DNA from: Citrifermentans bremense
GTDB lineage: Bacteria; Desulfobacterota; Desulfuromonadia; Geobacterales; Geobacteraceae
DNA length: 64,000 bases
Direction of reading: 5' to 3'
Assembly: GCF_014218275.1 (NCBI RefSeq)
Contig: NZ_AP023213.1
Span: 1 to 64,000, forward strand
Below, piece by piece: positions 1-12,373 of this stretch. A model generated the notes under the pieces. The model was not told the DNA's origin. It made no database searches and saw nothing but the letters and a program-made list of their open reading frames with translations. The stretch's first letter is position 1, and every line of letters begins with the position of its first letter. A program made the translations under genes and the position numbers.

Positions 1-172
1 CTTTATCTACTCCTTAAACGTTATGGTAATCAGTACTTTTAAAGGCAAGTGTCGAACTTAAACATAATCGCCAATCCTTGTCAAGGGGTTTTTCCAGACC
101 CAAGTTTTGCCTTGCAAAAAGGGGCCCTGTCTGTTAGTCTGCGGCTGCAAAAAAATTAACATCGGCTTAGTC

Positions 173-235
173 TGTGCAAAACCCAATAACCTACTGTATT
201 TACCCTTCTTATTTATTATCAACAGTTGTTGATAA
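173..235. other. DnaA-box cluster upstream of dnaA (part of oriC)
   Basis: Three 9-mers resembling the DnaA box (TTWTNCACA) lie just upstream of dnaA. TGTGCAAAA at 173-181 is the reverse complement of TTTTGCACA, a full match. TTATCAACA at 216-224 and its inverted copy TGTTGATAA at 227-235 each differ from TTATCCACA by one base and form a 9-bp palindrome with a 2-bp spacer. The likely role is origin binding and/or autoregulation of dnaA by DnaA. The remainder of 1-272 is AT-rich; I see no gene in it. The box assignment is by consensus only. Confidence 0.6.
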
Positions 236-272
236 ATCTGTTTAAAAACAGTGAAAAAAAAGGCCTCTCTCC

Positions 273-1661
273 ATGGAAAATATTTGGCTGGAAGCCCAGA
301 CAAATCTTAAACAAGTATTAACAGAACAGACATACAGTACGTGGATCGACCCGTTGAAGTTTCTGGGCGCCACCATTGATACCATAGTCCTGGAAGTCCC
401 CAGCTCGTTCTTTCAAAAGTGGGTCACCGACAAATATCTCGCCATGATCAAGGAAGCCATCTCCGCGGTCAACGGCAAGAGCTACCAGATCGAGTTCCAC
501 ATAGCCGAAGAGAAGCCGGAGGCCGCTACCGAAGCCAAGCCCGAGAAGGAGGCGAAGCCTTCCAGGGAGAAAGATAAAGATAAGGATAAGGACAAGGACA
601 AGGAAAAAGAGAAGGATAAAGAGAAGGACAAGAAGGAGCTGGTTCCAAATCTGAACCCTAAGTACACCTTCGAATCGTTCGTATCCGGTCCGAGCAACCA
701 GTTCGCTTATGCAGCTTCACAGGCGGTGGCCAACAAGCCCGCCACCAACTACAACCCGCTCTTCATCTACGGAGGGGTTGGTCTCGGGAAGACGCACTTG
801 GTCAACGCCATCGGTAACCACATCCTGGCCAAGAACCCGAAGGCGAAGATCTGCTACTACTCCTCCGAGAAGTTCATGAACGAGATGATCAACTCGCTCC
901 GCTATAAAAAGATGGACGAGTTCCGCAACAAGTTCCGGAAAATGGACCTGCTGCTCATCGACGACATACAGTTCATGGCCGGAAAAGAGGCGACGCAGGA
1001 GGAGTTCTTCCACACCTTCAACGCGCTCTACGAATCGCACAAGCAGATCGTGGTCACCTCGGACAAGTTCCCCAAAGACATCCCGGGGCTCGAGGAGCGG
1101 TTGAGAAGCCGTTTCGAGTGGGGGCTGATCGCAGACATCCAGCCCCCGGGGATCGAGACCAAGGTAGCCATCCTCAAGAAGAAGTCCGACATGCACGCGG
1201 TGAACCTCCCCGACGACGTGGCCCTCTTTCTCGCGGAAGGTGCGAACAGCAACATCCGCGAACTGGAGGGGATGCTGATCAGGCTGGAGGCGTTCGCAAG
1301 CCTCACCGGCCAGGAAATAACGCTCAGCATGGCGCGCGAGGTGATGAAGGACATCATCGTCGAAAAGACCCGCGACATCACGGTCGAGATGATACAGAAG
1401 ACCGTGGCGGAGCATTTCCGCATCAAGGTTTCGGAGTTGAAATCGGACAAGAGGATCAAGACCCTCGTGGTTCCGCGCCAGATAGCCATCTACATCTGCC
1501 GCGAGCTCACCAAGGCCAGCTACCCGGAGATTGGTGAAAAGTTCGGCGGAAAGGACCATTCCACCATCATCCATTCGGTAAAGAAGATTGAGAAACAGCT
1601 CGCAGGTGACGATGAGTTCAAGGCGACTGTGGAAGACATCAGGAAAAAGCTGTTCACTTAG
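273..1661 (+). CDS. dnaA: Chromosomal replication initiator protein DnaA
   Basis: DnaA is the AAA+ initiator that binds oriC boxes and loads the helicase. The 462-aa product has an N-terminal helicase-interacting domain (about residues 1-80), a variable linker, an AAA+ domain with Walker A GGVGLGKTHL and Walker B LLLIDDIQF, and a C-terminal DNA-binding domain ending in the DnaA signature around GGKDHSTIIHSVKKI. The length is typical of the family. The linker (about residues 98-123) is unusual because it is almost purely alternating Lys/Asp/Glu. The ATG at 273 starts the conserved N-terminus (MENIW), although its ribosome-binding site is weak. The gene heads the canonical dnaA-dnaN-recF-gyrB-gyrA order and is flanked on both sides by DnaA boxes. 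Confidence 0.98.
   Translation: MENIWLEAQTNLKQVLTEQTYSTWIDPLKFLGATIDTIVLEVPSSFFQKWVTDKYLAMIKEAISAVNGKSYQIEFHIAEEKPEAATEAKPEKEAKPSREKDKDKDKDKDKEKEKDKEKDKKELVPNLNPKYTFESFVSGPSNQFAYAASQAVANKPATNYNPLFIYGGVGLGKTHLVNAIGNHILAKNPKAKICYYSSEKFMNEMINSLRYKKMDEFRNKFRKMDLLLIDDIQFMAGKEATQEEFFHTFNALYESHKQIVVTSDKFPKDIPGLEERLRSRFEWGLIADIQPPGIETKVAILKKKSDMHAVNLPDDVALFLAEGANSNIRELEGMLIRLEAFASLTGQEITLSMAREVMKDIIVEKTRDITVEMIQKTVAEHFRIKVSELKSDKRIKTLVVPRQIAIYICRELTKASYPEIGEKFGGKDHSTIIHSVKKIEKQLAGDDEFKATVEDIRKKLFT
567..638 (+). repeat. Low-complexity Lys/Asp/Glu repeat inside dnaA domain II
   Basis: The linker between DnaA domains I and III is encoded by tandem AAR-GAY / AAR-GAR codons, giving a run of alternating Lys-Asp then Lys-Glu pairs about 24 residues long. 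Codon third positions vary (aag/aaa, gat/gac), so this is not a recent perfect microsatellite. Domain II is variable across bacteria, and a highly charged linker is compatible with function. Confidence 0.85.
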
Positions 1662-1876
1662 AGGGGAAAACTGTGCATAACTCCCCCCTTCAGCGCTGGG
1701 TCAAAAAAGCCTGTGCAGAAACGAGCCGAAGTCATGGAATTATGCCTGTGAGTTTCCAGGGCAAAAAACGGCGGCGTTTCAAATAGTAAGAGGGCTTGTC
1801 CACATATCAACAGCCCTCTATCTACTACTACTTAAAAACTTTAAAAATATAATAGAAAAAGAACCGGGGGACACAC
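1662..1876. other. oriC: oriC: DnaA boxes, GC cluster, DnaA-trio and AT-rich unwinding element between dnaA and dnaN
   Basis: This gene-free gap has the parts of a bacterial basal unwinding system in order. TGTGCATAA at 1672-1680 is an inverted full-match DnaA box (TTATGCACA). TTGTCCACA at 1796-1804 and ATATCAACA at 1804-1812 are near-match boxes next to a GC cluster (GCCC, 1813-1816). Next come CTA trinucleotides at 1818-1820, 1822-1824, 1825-1827 and 1828-1830, and CTT at 1831-1833; read on the other strand these are 3'-GAT-5' DnaA-trios. An A/T-only stretch follows to about 1853. The same arrangement is described for Bacillus subtilis oriC. The dnaN ribosome-binding region is at the 3' edge. 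Confidence 0.85.
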
Positions 1877-2995
1877 ATGGAGTTCAGAATCAGCAAAGAG
1901 ATTTTTATGAAAGCCCTCCAGAGAATCCAGGGTATCGTAGAAAAACGCAATACCATGCCGATTCTCTCCAACGCGCTGCTGGAGGTTCAAAACGACCAGC
2001 TCTTCATCACGGCTACCGATCTGGAGGTCGGCATGAAGAGCTCCTACCCTACTGCAGTCATCAGGGAAGGCAAAATCACCGTCTCGGCCAAAAAGCTTTA
2101 CGAGATCGTCAAGGAGATGCCGGACGAGGAGATCCATTTCACCACCAAGGATAACGACTGGGTCGAGATCACCTGTGGCAAGGCGCGCTTCAACATCGTC
2201 GGGCTTTCCTCGGAGGAGTTCCCCTATTTTCCCAAGGTGAAGGAAGAGAGCTTCCTTATCTTCAAGAACGAGATCCTCGCGGACATGATCGAGAAGACCT
2301 CCTACGCCATCTGCTATGACGAGACCAAGTACAACCTCAACGGCGTCTTCATCAAGGCGTTCGATGAAAACGGGGAGAACGTCCTCAAGATGGTCGCAAC
2401 CGACGGTCACCGCCTCTCAGTCTCGCAAAAGACGATCTCCGGCAACATCACCTCCGAGCTCTCCAAAGGGGTGATCTTCCCGAAGAAGGGTATCTTCGAG
2501 CTGAAAAAGATGGTGGAGGAGGAAGACGGCGAGATCATGCTGGGCTTCATGGACAACTCCGCGGTGATCAAGAAAGGAAACACCGTGGTGGTGATGCGGC
2601 TGATCGACGGCGAGTTCCCGGACTACACCAAGGTTATCCCCGCCAGCAACGACAGGATCGTGCAGATAAACCGCGACAAGTTCCTGCACTCGCTGAAAAG
2701 GATGGCCATCCTCTCCAGCGAGAAGTTCAAAGGGGTCAAGATAGACGTAAACCCGGAGCTGGTGATCATCTCGTCCAGTAACCCGGAACTCGGCGAGGCG
2801 CGCGAGGAGATAGAGGTGCAGTACGAAGGGAACCAGATCTCGGCCCGGTTCAACGCGAAGTACTTGATCGACGTCCTCTCGGTGATGGAGCAGCGCGAGG
2901 TGGAGCTGAAGCTTAAAGACGAGCTCTCCCCGGTGATCATGAAGGCCGCGGCAGAGGAGGAGTTCCTGGCAGTCATCATGCCGATGAGGCTGTAA
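1877..2995 (+). CDS. dnaN: DNA polymerase III beta subunit (sliding clamp)
   Basis: The beta clamp is a ring-shaped dimer that tethers DNA polymerase III to DNA. The 372-aa product is full length and can be read as three repeated clamp domains. It begins MEFRISKEIFMKALQ and contains the typical TDGHRLS segment near residue 175. It ends MPMRL, the usual extreme C-terminus of the clamp. The ATG follows a G-rich ribosome-binding region. It is the second gene of the origin-proximal replication cluster and is followed by an inverted-repeat element before recF. Confidence 0.98.
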   Translation: MEFRISKEIFMKALQRIQGIVEKRNTMPILSNALLEVQNDQLFITATDLEVGMKSSYPTAVIREGKITVSAKKLYEIVKEMPDEEIHFTTKDNDWVEITCGKARFNIVGLSSEEFPYFPKVKEESFLIFKNEILADMIEKTSYAICYDETKYNLNGVFIKAFDENGENVLKMVATDGHRLSVSQKTISGNITSELSKGVIFPKKGIFELKKMVEEEDGEIMLGFMDNSAVIKKGNTVVVMRLIDGEFPDYTKVIPASNDRIVQINRDKFLHSLKRMAILSSEKFKGVKIDVNPELVIISSSNPELGEAREEIEVQYEGNQISARFNAKYLIDVLSVMEQREVELKLKDELSPVIMKAAAEEEFLAVIMPMRL

Positions 2996-3000
2996 AAACC

Positions 3001-3108
3001 AGATTAAGATAAAGATTAAGATTGAGAAAACCTAGACAACAGGCGGAGTGATAGATGTTTTTCTGGCACAACCAGGTTTTCTTAATCTCAATCTTAATCT
3101 CGATCCTG
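3001..3108. repeat. Intergenic inverted repeat, AGATTAAGATTGAG family
   Basis: The dnaN-recF gap is filled by two inverted arms. The left arm (3001-3033) contains AGATTAAGATTGAG followed by AAAACCT. The right arm (3073-3108) contains AGGTTTTCTTAATCTCAATC and more TTAATCT units. The arms would form a long imperfect hairpin with a loop of about 40 bases. The same module recurs at 12181-12358, so this is a dispersed repeat family and not a local terminator. Confidence 0.8.
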
Positions 3109-3123
3109 TTTTAGCTGCCTTAG

Positions 3124-6617
<3,494 letters not shown>

Positions 6618-6974
6618 AAAATTTTCGCCGCCCTCCCTTCGGGAGGAAACGGTTCAAGGTTTGAGCAGCGAGCCCCGGTTAAAAAGCCGTATTGTCGAAT
6701 TTTTTAACAGGGGTTGGCCCTGAGTTCCATGTTGGTCTGTAGTTATTTTAATTAGTAATAAACAACTTCGAGATACTTGAACGGCCTTGAGGGATCTGGT
6801 GAATCATGAAAATACCCCTTTTATAAAGAGGTATTTAGCCCGGTTTACCGATGGGTGGTTCCTTAAAGAAAAAAAATCTGCCCTCCCTTCGGGAGGGGAT
6901 AGCGTTTTGCATATTTCTACTGCAACTCAAATAGCGACGGCGATGACGCCGCCTTTTGACGGAAAGGTTCCTAA
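6618..6974. other. gyrB-gyrA intergenic region with two copies of a GC hairpin
   Basis: This 357-bp gap has no convincing gene. It holds two copies of the same hairpin: CCTCCC-TTC-GGGAGG at 6632-6646 and CCCTCCC-TTC-GGGAGGG at 6881-6897. The second is preceded on the plus strand by a run of A, so on the minus strand it reads as a hairpin followed by eight T, the form of an intrinsic terminator for an antisense transcript. Neither hairpin has a T tract on the plus strand. The AT-rich stretch at about 6735-6780 could hold a gyrA promoter, but I cannot pick a convincing one. A GGAAAGG ribosome-binding site ends the region. Confidence 0.6.
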
Positions 6975-9485
6975 ATGCTGAATCAACTGAACAAGGTATC
7001 GGTAAACATCGAAGACGAGATGAAACGCTCCTACATGGACTACGCCATGTCGGTCATTGTGGGGCGCGCTCTTCCGGACGTGCGCGACGGGCTGAAGCCG
7101 GTACACAGGCGCTGCCTGTTCGCCATGTACGACATGAGCAACGACTGGAACAAGCCGTACAAGAAATCGGCCCGCGTGGTCGGCGACGTCATCGGTAAGT
7201 ACCACCCGCACGGCGACACCGCCGTCTACGACACCCTGGTCAGGATGGCCCAGGACTTCTCGCTCAGATACCCGCTGGTCGACGGCCAGGGGAACTTCGG
7301 CTCCATCGACGGCGACTCTCCTGCGGCGATGCGTTACACCGAGATCAGGATGGAGCAGCTGGCCCACGAGCTTCTGGCTGACATCGATAAGGAAACGGTT
7401 CCCTACGGACCCAACTACGACGACTCCTTGAAGGAGCCGCTGGTACTCCCGTCCAAGTTCCCGAACCTCCTGGTGAACGGCTCCGCCGGCATCGCGGTCG
7501 GCATGGCCACCAACATCCCGCCGCATAACCTTACCGAGGTTATAGACGGCATCGTGGCCATCATCGATAACCCGCAGCTCACCTTCGAGGAGCTGGTGGA
7601 GCTGATCCCGGGGCCGGATTTCCCGACCGGAGGCTTCATCTACGGCCGCGAAGGTATCATGAAGGCCTACTCGACCGGCCGCGGCATCATCCAGATGCGC
7701 GCCAAGGTGCAGATCGAGACCCAGAAAAAGACCGAGCGCCAGTCCATCGTGGTCACGGAAATCCCGTACCAGGTGAACAAGGCGAGACTGGTCGAGAAGA
7801 TAGCCGAGCTGGTCAAGGAGAAGAAGATCGAGGGGATCTCGGACCTGAGGGACGAGAGCGACCGCGAAGGGATGCGCGTCGTCATCGAACTGAAAAAGGA
7901 CGAAAACCCCACCATCATCCTGAACCACCTCTACAAGCAGACCCAGATGCAGTCTTCCTTCGGCATCATCATGCTGGCCATCGTCAACAGCCGGCCGCGC
8001 GTTTTGACGCTTCGGGAGACCATCGACTTCTTCATCGAGCACAGAAAGGAGATCGTCACCCGCCGCACCATCTTCGACCTGAAGAAGGCCGAGGCGAGGG
8101 CGCACATCCTGGAAGGCCTGAAGATAGCGCTGGACAACCTGGATGAGGTGATCGCGCTGATCAAGGCGAGCGCATCGCCGGCCGAGGCGAAGGCGGGGCT
8201 CATGGCGCGCTTCGGGCTCTCCGACCTTCAGGCCCAGGCGATCCTCGACATGAGGCTGCACCGCCTAACCGGTCTCGAGCGCGAGAAGATCATGGAGGAG
8301 CTGCGCGAGATCCTGAAGTACATCGCCAGGTTGAAGGAAATCCTCGCATCCGAGGCGGAGATCCTCAAGATCATCGTGGGGGAACTCGTCGAGCTGAAGG
8401 ACAAGTTCGGCGACAAGCGCCGTTCCGAGATCGTGATGCAGACCGCCGATATCTCGCTCGAGGACACCATCGTCGAGGAAGACATGGTGGTCACCATCTC
8501 GCACACAGGCTACATCAAGCGCAACGCCGTCACCCTCTACCGCGCCCAGCGCCGTGGCGGCAAGGGCAAGACCGGCATGAAGACCAAGGAAGAGGATTTC
8601 GTGGAGCAGCTGTTCATCGCCTCCACCAAGGACTACCTGATGTTCTTCACCGACGCCGGCAAGGTCTACTGGCTCAAGGTGTACGAGATCCCGGAGGCGG
8701 GCCGCGCGGCGCGCGGCAAGGCGATCGTGAACCTCCTGAACCTGGCGGCGAACGAGAAGATCACCGCCATACTCCCGGTGAAGGAGTTCGTGGACGACAA
8801 GTTCATCATGATGGCGACCAGAAACGGCGTGGTCAAGAAGACGAACCTCATGGAGTACTCGCACCCGAGAGTTGGCGGCATCATCGCGGTCAACCTGGAC
8901 GAGGGAGACAAGCTGATCTCGGTGGCGCTCACCGACGGCAAGCAGGACGTGCTCTTAGCCACCGCCAGCGGCAAGGCGATCCGCTTCAAGGAGGACGACG
9001 TCCGTACCGTGGGGCGCGTCTCGCGCGGGGTGCGCGGCATGACGCTCGAGGAAGAGGACGTGGTGATCGGCATGGAGATCCTCAACGAGAACTTCACCGA
9101 CTCCACCATCTTCACCGTGACCGAGAACGGCTACGGCAAGAGGACTGAGATCAGCGAGTACCGCACCCAGTCCCGCGGCGGCAAGGGGATCATCACCATC
9201 AAGACCACCGAGAGAAACGGCTGCGTGGTCGACATCAAGCAGGTCAACGACGACAACGACCTGATGCTGATCACCGACCAGGGTAAGATCCTGCGCGTTC
9301 CGGTCGCCGGCTTCTCCATAATCGGGCGCAACACCCAAGGGGTGCGTCTCATGGTGAAAGAAGAGAACGAGAGGGTGGTGGCCGTGGCCCGCCTCGCCGA
9401 GAAAGAGGAGCAGGACGAACCGGAAGAGAGCGAACTCGACGAGATCGTGGAACTGGAATCCGGCGAGGAGCAGGACGAAGAATAA
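6975..9485 (+). CDS. gyrA: DNA gyrase subunit A
   Basis: GyrA is the breakage-reunion subunit of gyrase. The 836-aa product begins with the conserved [20 protein letters not shown] segment. It has the quinolone-determining stretch [17 protein letters not shown], with Thr at the position of E. coli Ser83, and the catalytic Tyr in [11 protein letters not shown]. Six beta-propeller repeats follow, including a GyrA-box-like RRGGKGK, and then a strongly acidic tail. The ATG at 6975 is preceded by GGAAAGG. It follows gyrB with a 357-bp gap, so it may have its own promoter. Confidence 0.98.
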   Translation: MLNQLNKVSVNIEDEMKRSYMDYAMSVIVGRALPDVRDGLKPVHRRCLFAMYDMSNDWNKPYKKSARVVGDVIGKYHPHGDTAVYDTLVRMAQDFSLRYPLVDGQGNFGSIDGDSPAAMRYTEIRMEQLAHELLADIDKETVPYGPNYDDSLKEPLVLPSKFPNLLVNGSAGIAVGMATNIPPHNLTEVIDGIVAIIDNPQLTFEELVELIPGPDFPTGGFIYGREGIMKAYSTGRGIIQMRAKVQIETQKKTERQSIVVTEIPYQVNKARLVEKIAELVKEKKIEGISDLRDESDREGMRVVIELKKDENPTIILNHLYKQTQMQSSFGIIMLAIVNSRPRVLTLRETIDFFIEHRKEIVTRRTIFDLKKAEARAHILEGLKIALDNLDEVIALIKASASPAEAKAGLMARFGLSDLQAQAILDMRLHRLTGLEREKIMEELREILKYIARLKEILASEAEILKIIVGELVELKDKFGDKRRSEIVMQTADISLEDTIVEEDMVVTISHTGYIKRNAVTLYRAQRRGGKGKTGMKTKEEDFVEQLFIASTKDYLMFFTDAGKVYWLKVYEIPEAGRAARGKAIVNLLNLAANEKITAILPVKEFVDDKFIMMATRNGVVKKTNLMEYSHPRVGGIIAVNLDEGDKLISVALTDGKQDVLLATASGKAIRFKEDDVRTVGRVSRGVRGMTLEEEDVVIGMEILNENFTDSTIFTVTENGYGKRTEISEYRTQSRGGKGIITIKTTERNGCVVDIKQVNDDNDLMLITDQGKILRVPVAGFSIIGRNTQGVRLMVKEENERVVAVARLAEKEEQDEPEESELDEIVELESGEEQDEE

Positions 9486-9488
9486 CCA

Positions 9489-9525
9489 CCTGGCCCCTCG
9501 CCCTCTGGGAGAGGGGTGAAGGATG
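9489..9525. repeat. GC-rich palindromic intergenic repeat
   Basis: Just after gyrA, CCCCTCGCCCTCTGGGAGAGGGG forms an imperfect hairpin. Related CCCTC/GAGGG palindromes occur at about 23001-23055, 30470-30510, 34348-34434 and 43754-43774, always between genes. It may help end gyrA transcription but has no T tract. Confidence 0.5.
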
Positions 9526-9600
9526 CAGGCGCAGCGGACCAGATACAGTCGGACCTTGTAATGTTACCCGTTTCGGGGTGTCGTGTTTTCGAGGTAGGGC

Positions 9601-11118
9601 ATGCAAACCAACAGGATAGACAACTCGTTCAAGGAACGCCGGGACATCCTGGATCTCTTGGGAAAGCTCAGGGGCGAGGGAATTTCCATCCACGAGATGG
9701 AAAAGATCGGCCAGAAGTTCCAGGAGGCGGGAAGGCGCGCGCTGCGCCCGCTGGTGCGCGAGCTATGGCGCGAGAATTCCGGCGAGCTGATCACCAAGTA
9801 CGCCTACATCCTGGACTTCTTCGAGACCGAGGACTGGCTGGACCAGCTGATCCAGATAGCGCTCAAGAGGAAGGACCTCGGCGCGGACGGCAAGGCGGCG
9901 CTCATGGTGGCGCTCGAAGGCTACGGCGTAGACGTCCACTCCCCTCCCTTCAAGCAGGAGCCCCCCGCTCCCCGAAGCACCCTCGGCGAAACGGTCCAGG
10001 GGGCGATCAGGCTGGGCGAGGAGGGTATGGTCACCTTCCTCGACGACTTCCTCTCCTATCCGCAAGAGGTGCAGCAGATCGTGATCCGTGAGCTGTCGCA
10101 GTCAGGTGACGCTGCGAGCTCGCGGCTTTTGACCGCCATGCTCTGGCACGAGGACAGCACCATCGTGCTCTCCGCGCTGCAGGCCTTGGGCAGGGTCCGC
10201 GACCCGCAGGCCGCAGGGGTGCTGCAGGATTTCATCGCCGACTGCGCTCAGGAGTACGTCGAGCCCGCGCAAAAATCACTGCGCCGCCTCGGGTTCCTCG
10301 GGGTCAAGGCGCCTGCGCCGCGGCAGCTTTTTCCCTTCCATGCGGCCTACGCGACCGCGCCCGACGGTGACGGCTACCGGTCGTTGTTGTTGTCCCGCCA
10401 AAGCAGCGAGGGCCGGCTCTGCGTCCTGTACCTGCAGGTGCACGAACGGCGCGGAGTGCTGGCGGCCTGGGGCTCGCCAGAGCTTAGCTTCGAGGAGTTC
10501 CGCTCGGAGGTCGACGGTTTCCGTATGCAGGACGACCTGCATGAAGTTCCCCCTGCCTACCTGCTGGCGCTGGTGCGCGACGCCCTTTACTGGAGCCGGG
10601 AACTCTGCTACCTTCCCGCCGACTTCTACATGCGCCGCGGCATCTTCGCCGGCGAGGACATGACCCCGGCTCCGCTCGCGCCGACGCTCACCTCCCTCCC
10701 CCAGCACCGGACGCTGAGTTTCGAGGAGGGAGAGCAGGCGGCCCGGGCCCTCTTCAAGAACCCGCTCTTCCACGGGTGGTTCATGGCAAGCCAGAGGGTT
10801 TACGATTTCGCCGAGGAATACCGCGCCGGCGCCGATGTTGAGCAGGTGCTGCAGATGTTTTGCGAGGAGCTACTCGCACCCGAACTGGAACTGGTCCGGG
10901 AGAGGCTCCTGGTTAGCGCCGACCTGATGCGAGTTTTGGGTACCTCCTCCTTCGAGGTTACCAGCGTGGTCTCCCTCGCCGAGAGCCTCGTCGACAACCC
11001 GCTCCCCTTGCACCATCACCCCTTCCTGCGCTGCTTCGCCCTGGAAAGCATGGAAATCGCGAAAGAGTCCCTGGAGCGGGGCGACGAACCGCCGCTTCGG
11101 GCAGCCGAAGAGTTCTAG
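9601..11118 (+). CDS. HEAT-repeat-like hypothetical protein
   Basis: This 505-aa protein has no enzyme motif I recognise. Residues about 40-240 read as paired amphipathic helices resembling HEAT repeats (for example ITKYAYILDFFETEDWLDQL and STIVLSALQALGRVRDPQAA), suggesting a protein-binding solenoid. The C-terminal half is mixed and uncharacterised. It lacks a signal peptide and membrane segments, so it is probably cytoplasmic. The ATG at 9601 follows GAGGTAGGGC. It lies between gyrA and gpsA and could be co-transcribed with gpsA, 46 bp downstream. The function is unknown. Confidence 0.75.
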   Translation: MQTNRIDNSFKERRDILDLLGKLRGEGISIHEMEKIGQKFQEAGRRALRPLVRELWRENSGELITKYAYILDFFETEDWLDQLIQIALKRKDLGADGKAALMVALEGYGVDVHSPPFKQEPPAPRSTLGETVQGAIRLGEEGMVTFLDDFLSYPQEVQQIVIRELSQSGDAASSRLLTAMLWHEDSTIVLSALQALGRVRDPQAAGVLQDFIADCAQEYVEPAQKSLRRLGFLGVKAPAPRQLFPFHAAYATAPDGDGYRSLLLSRQSSEGRLCVLYLQVHERRGVLAAWGSPELSFEEFRSEVDGFRMQDDLHEVPPAYLLALVRDALYWSRELCYLPADFYMRRGIFAGEDMTPAPLAPTLTSLPQHRTLSFEEGEQAARALFKNPLFHGWFMASQRVYDFAEEYRAGADVEQVLQMFCEELLAPELELVRERLLVSADLMRVLGTSSFEVTSVVSLAESLVDNPLPLHHHPFLRCFALESMEIAKESLERGDEPPLRAAEEF

Positions 11119-11164
11119 CAACCCAAAGACCCCGGCAGGGGATCACCATAAAAAGAGAGATCGG

Positions 11165-12172
11165 ATGGCAGAGAAAATAGCCGTTATCGGTGCAGGTAGC
11201 TGGGGTACGACCCTTGCCGACCTGCTCGCCAAGAAAGGGCACGAGGTGACGCTTTGGGCCTATGAGCCCGAGCTGGTGCTGGAGATGCGCGAAATCAGGG
11301 AGAACACCCTGTTTCTCCCCGGCATCAAGCTGAACGAGCGTCTGTCCTTCACCAACGACCTTGAAGAGGCGTACCGCGGCTGCAGCATGGTGCTCTGCGT
11401 GGTCCCCTCGCAGCTGGTGCGCCGGGTGATGACCAACTCGCTCCCCTTCCTTCCCAAGGAGGCGATCATCGTCAGCGCCTCCAAGGGGATCGAGGTCGAC
11501 ACCCTGGCCACGGTTTCCGAGATCTACCAGGATATCCTCCCCCCCGAGCAGTACCAGACCCTGGCGGCGCTATCCGGACCGAGCTTTGCGCGCGAAGTCG
11601 CGCTGGAGATGCCGACGGCCGTCGCCGCGGCTGCAAACTCGGAGGCTGTTGCCCTCAGGGTGCAGGAGGCTTTCACCACCAGCTATTTCCGGGTCTACCG
11701 CAACTCCGACGTGGTCGGGGTGGAACTCGGCGGGGCGATCAAGAACGTCATCGCCATCGCAGCCGGGATATCGGACGGACTTGGCTTCGGCAGCAACACG
11801 AGGGCAGCCCTCATCACCCGCGGCTTGGCCGAGATGACCCGCCTGGGGCTCGCCATGGGGGCTAAAGCCTCCACCTTCGCGGGGCTTGCTGGTATGGGGG
11901 ACCTTGTGCTCACCTGCACCGGAGACCTCTCTAGAAACCGCAGCGTCGGCATCCAGATCGGGCAGGGGCGCACCCTCTCCGAGATCCTCGGAGAGATGCG
12001 GATGGTGGCCGAAGGGGTGAAGACCACCGAGTCGGCCTACAACCTGGCGCAGAAGCTTGGGGTGGAGATGCCCATCATCGAGCAGATGTACAAGATGCTC
12101 TACCAGAACAAGCCCGCACGCGAAGCGGTACTGGAGCTGATGACCAGGAACCTGAAAGCTGAAGGAGCTTAG
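11165..12172 (+). CDS. gpsA: NAD(P)H-dependent glycerol-3-phosphate dehydrogenase
   Basis: GpsA reduces dihydroxyacetone phosphate to sn-glycerol 3-phosphate, the backbone for phospholipid synthesis, in the cytoplasm. The 335-aa product starts with the Rossmann motif VIGAGSWGTTLADLLA. It has the family segment ALSGPSFAREVA and the conserved Lys in ELGGAIKNVIAIAAGISDG, with GLAGMGDLVLTC further on. Length is typical. The ATG at 11165 follows AAAGAGATCGG. A repeat-type hairpin that runs into TTTTTCTG lies downstream and may terminate it. Confidence 0.96.
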   Translation: MAEKIAVIGAGSWGTTLADLLAKKGHEVTLWAYEPELVLEMREIRENTLFLPGIKLNERLSFTNDLEEAYRGCSMVLCVVPSQLVRRVMTNSLPFLPKEAIIVSASKGIEVDTLATVSEIYQDILPPEQYQTLAALSGPSFAREVALEMPTAVAAAANSEAVALRVQEAFTTSYFRVYRNSDVVGVELGGAIKNVIAIAAGISDGLGFGSNTRAALITRGLAEMTRLGLAMGAKASTFAGLAGMGDLVLTCTGDLSRNRSVGIQIGQGRTLSEILGEMRMVAEGVKTTESAYNLAQKLGVEMPIIEQMYKMLYQNKPAREAVLELMTRNLKAEGA

Positions 12173-12180
12173 AGAAAAGC

Positions 12181-12358
12181 AGATCAAGATTAAGATTGAG
12201 ATTTAGGAAAACCTTGAACCATGCGGATTCAGGTTTCCTCGATCTCAATCTTGATCTTTTTCTGATTTCAAGGATTGAGACAGGACAAAGAATGAAACCC
12301 TGACAAAAGGGCTTACATTTCTACACAATCTCAATCTTAATCTGTATCTTTATCTGAT
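12181..12358. repeat. Inverted repeat cluster, AGATTAAGATTGAG family (gpsA downstream)
   Basis: The left arm at 12181-12214 (with AAGATTAAGATTGAGAT and AGGAAAACCT) pairs with the right arm at 12230-12258 (AGGTTTCC then ATCTCAATCTTGATC), closed by a loop of about 15 bases and followed by TTTTTCTG. A third half-unit, ATCTCAATCTTAATCTG, lies at 12328-12344. The units match the element between dnaN and recF. The T-rich end suggests the hairpin doubles as the gpsA terminator. Confidence 0.8.
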
Positions 12359-12373
12359 ATACAAGGATAGGTG

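Noticed and set aside
58..303. 81-codon minus-strand frame upstream of dnaA
   Set aside because: It spans the DnaA boxes and the dnaA start; composition is unlike a real protein.
6881..6897. Plus-strand terminator for gyrB
   Set aside because: The hairpin has no T run on the plus strand; the T run is on the minus strand only.
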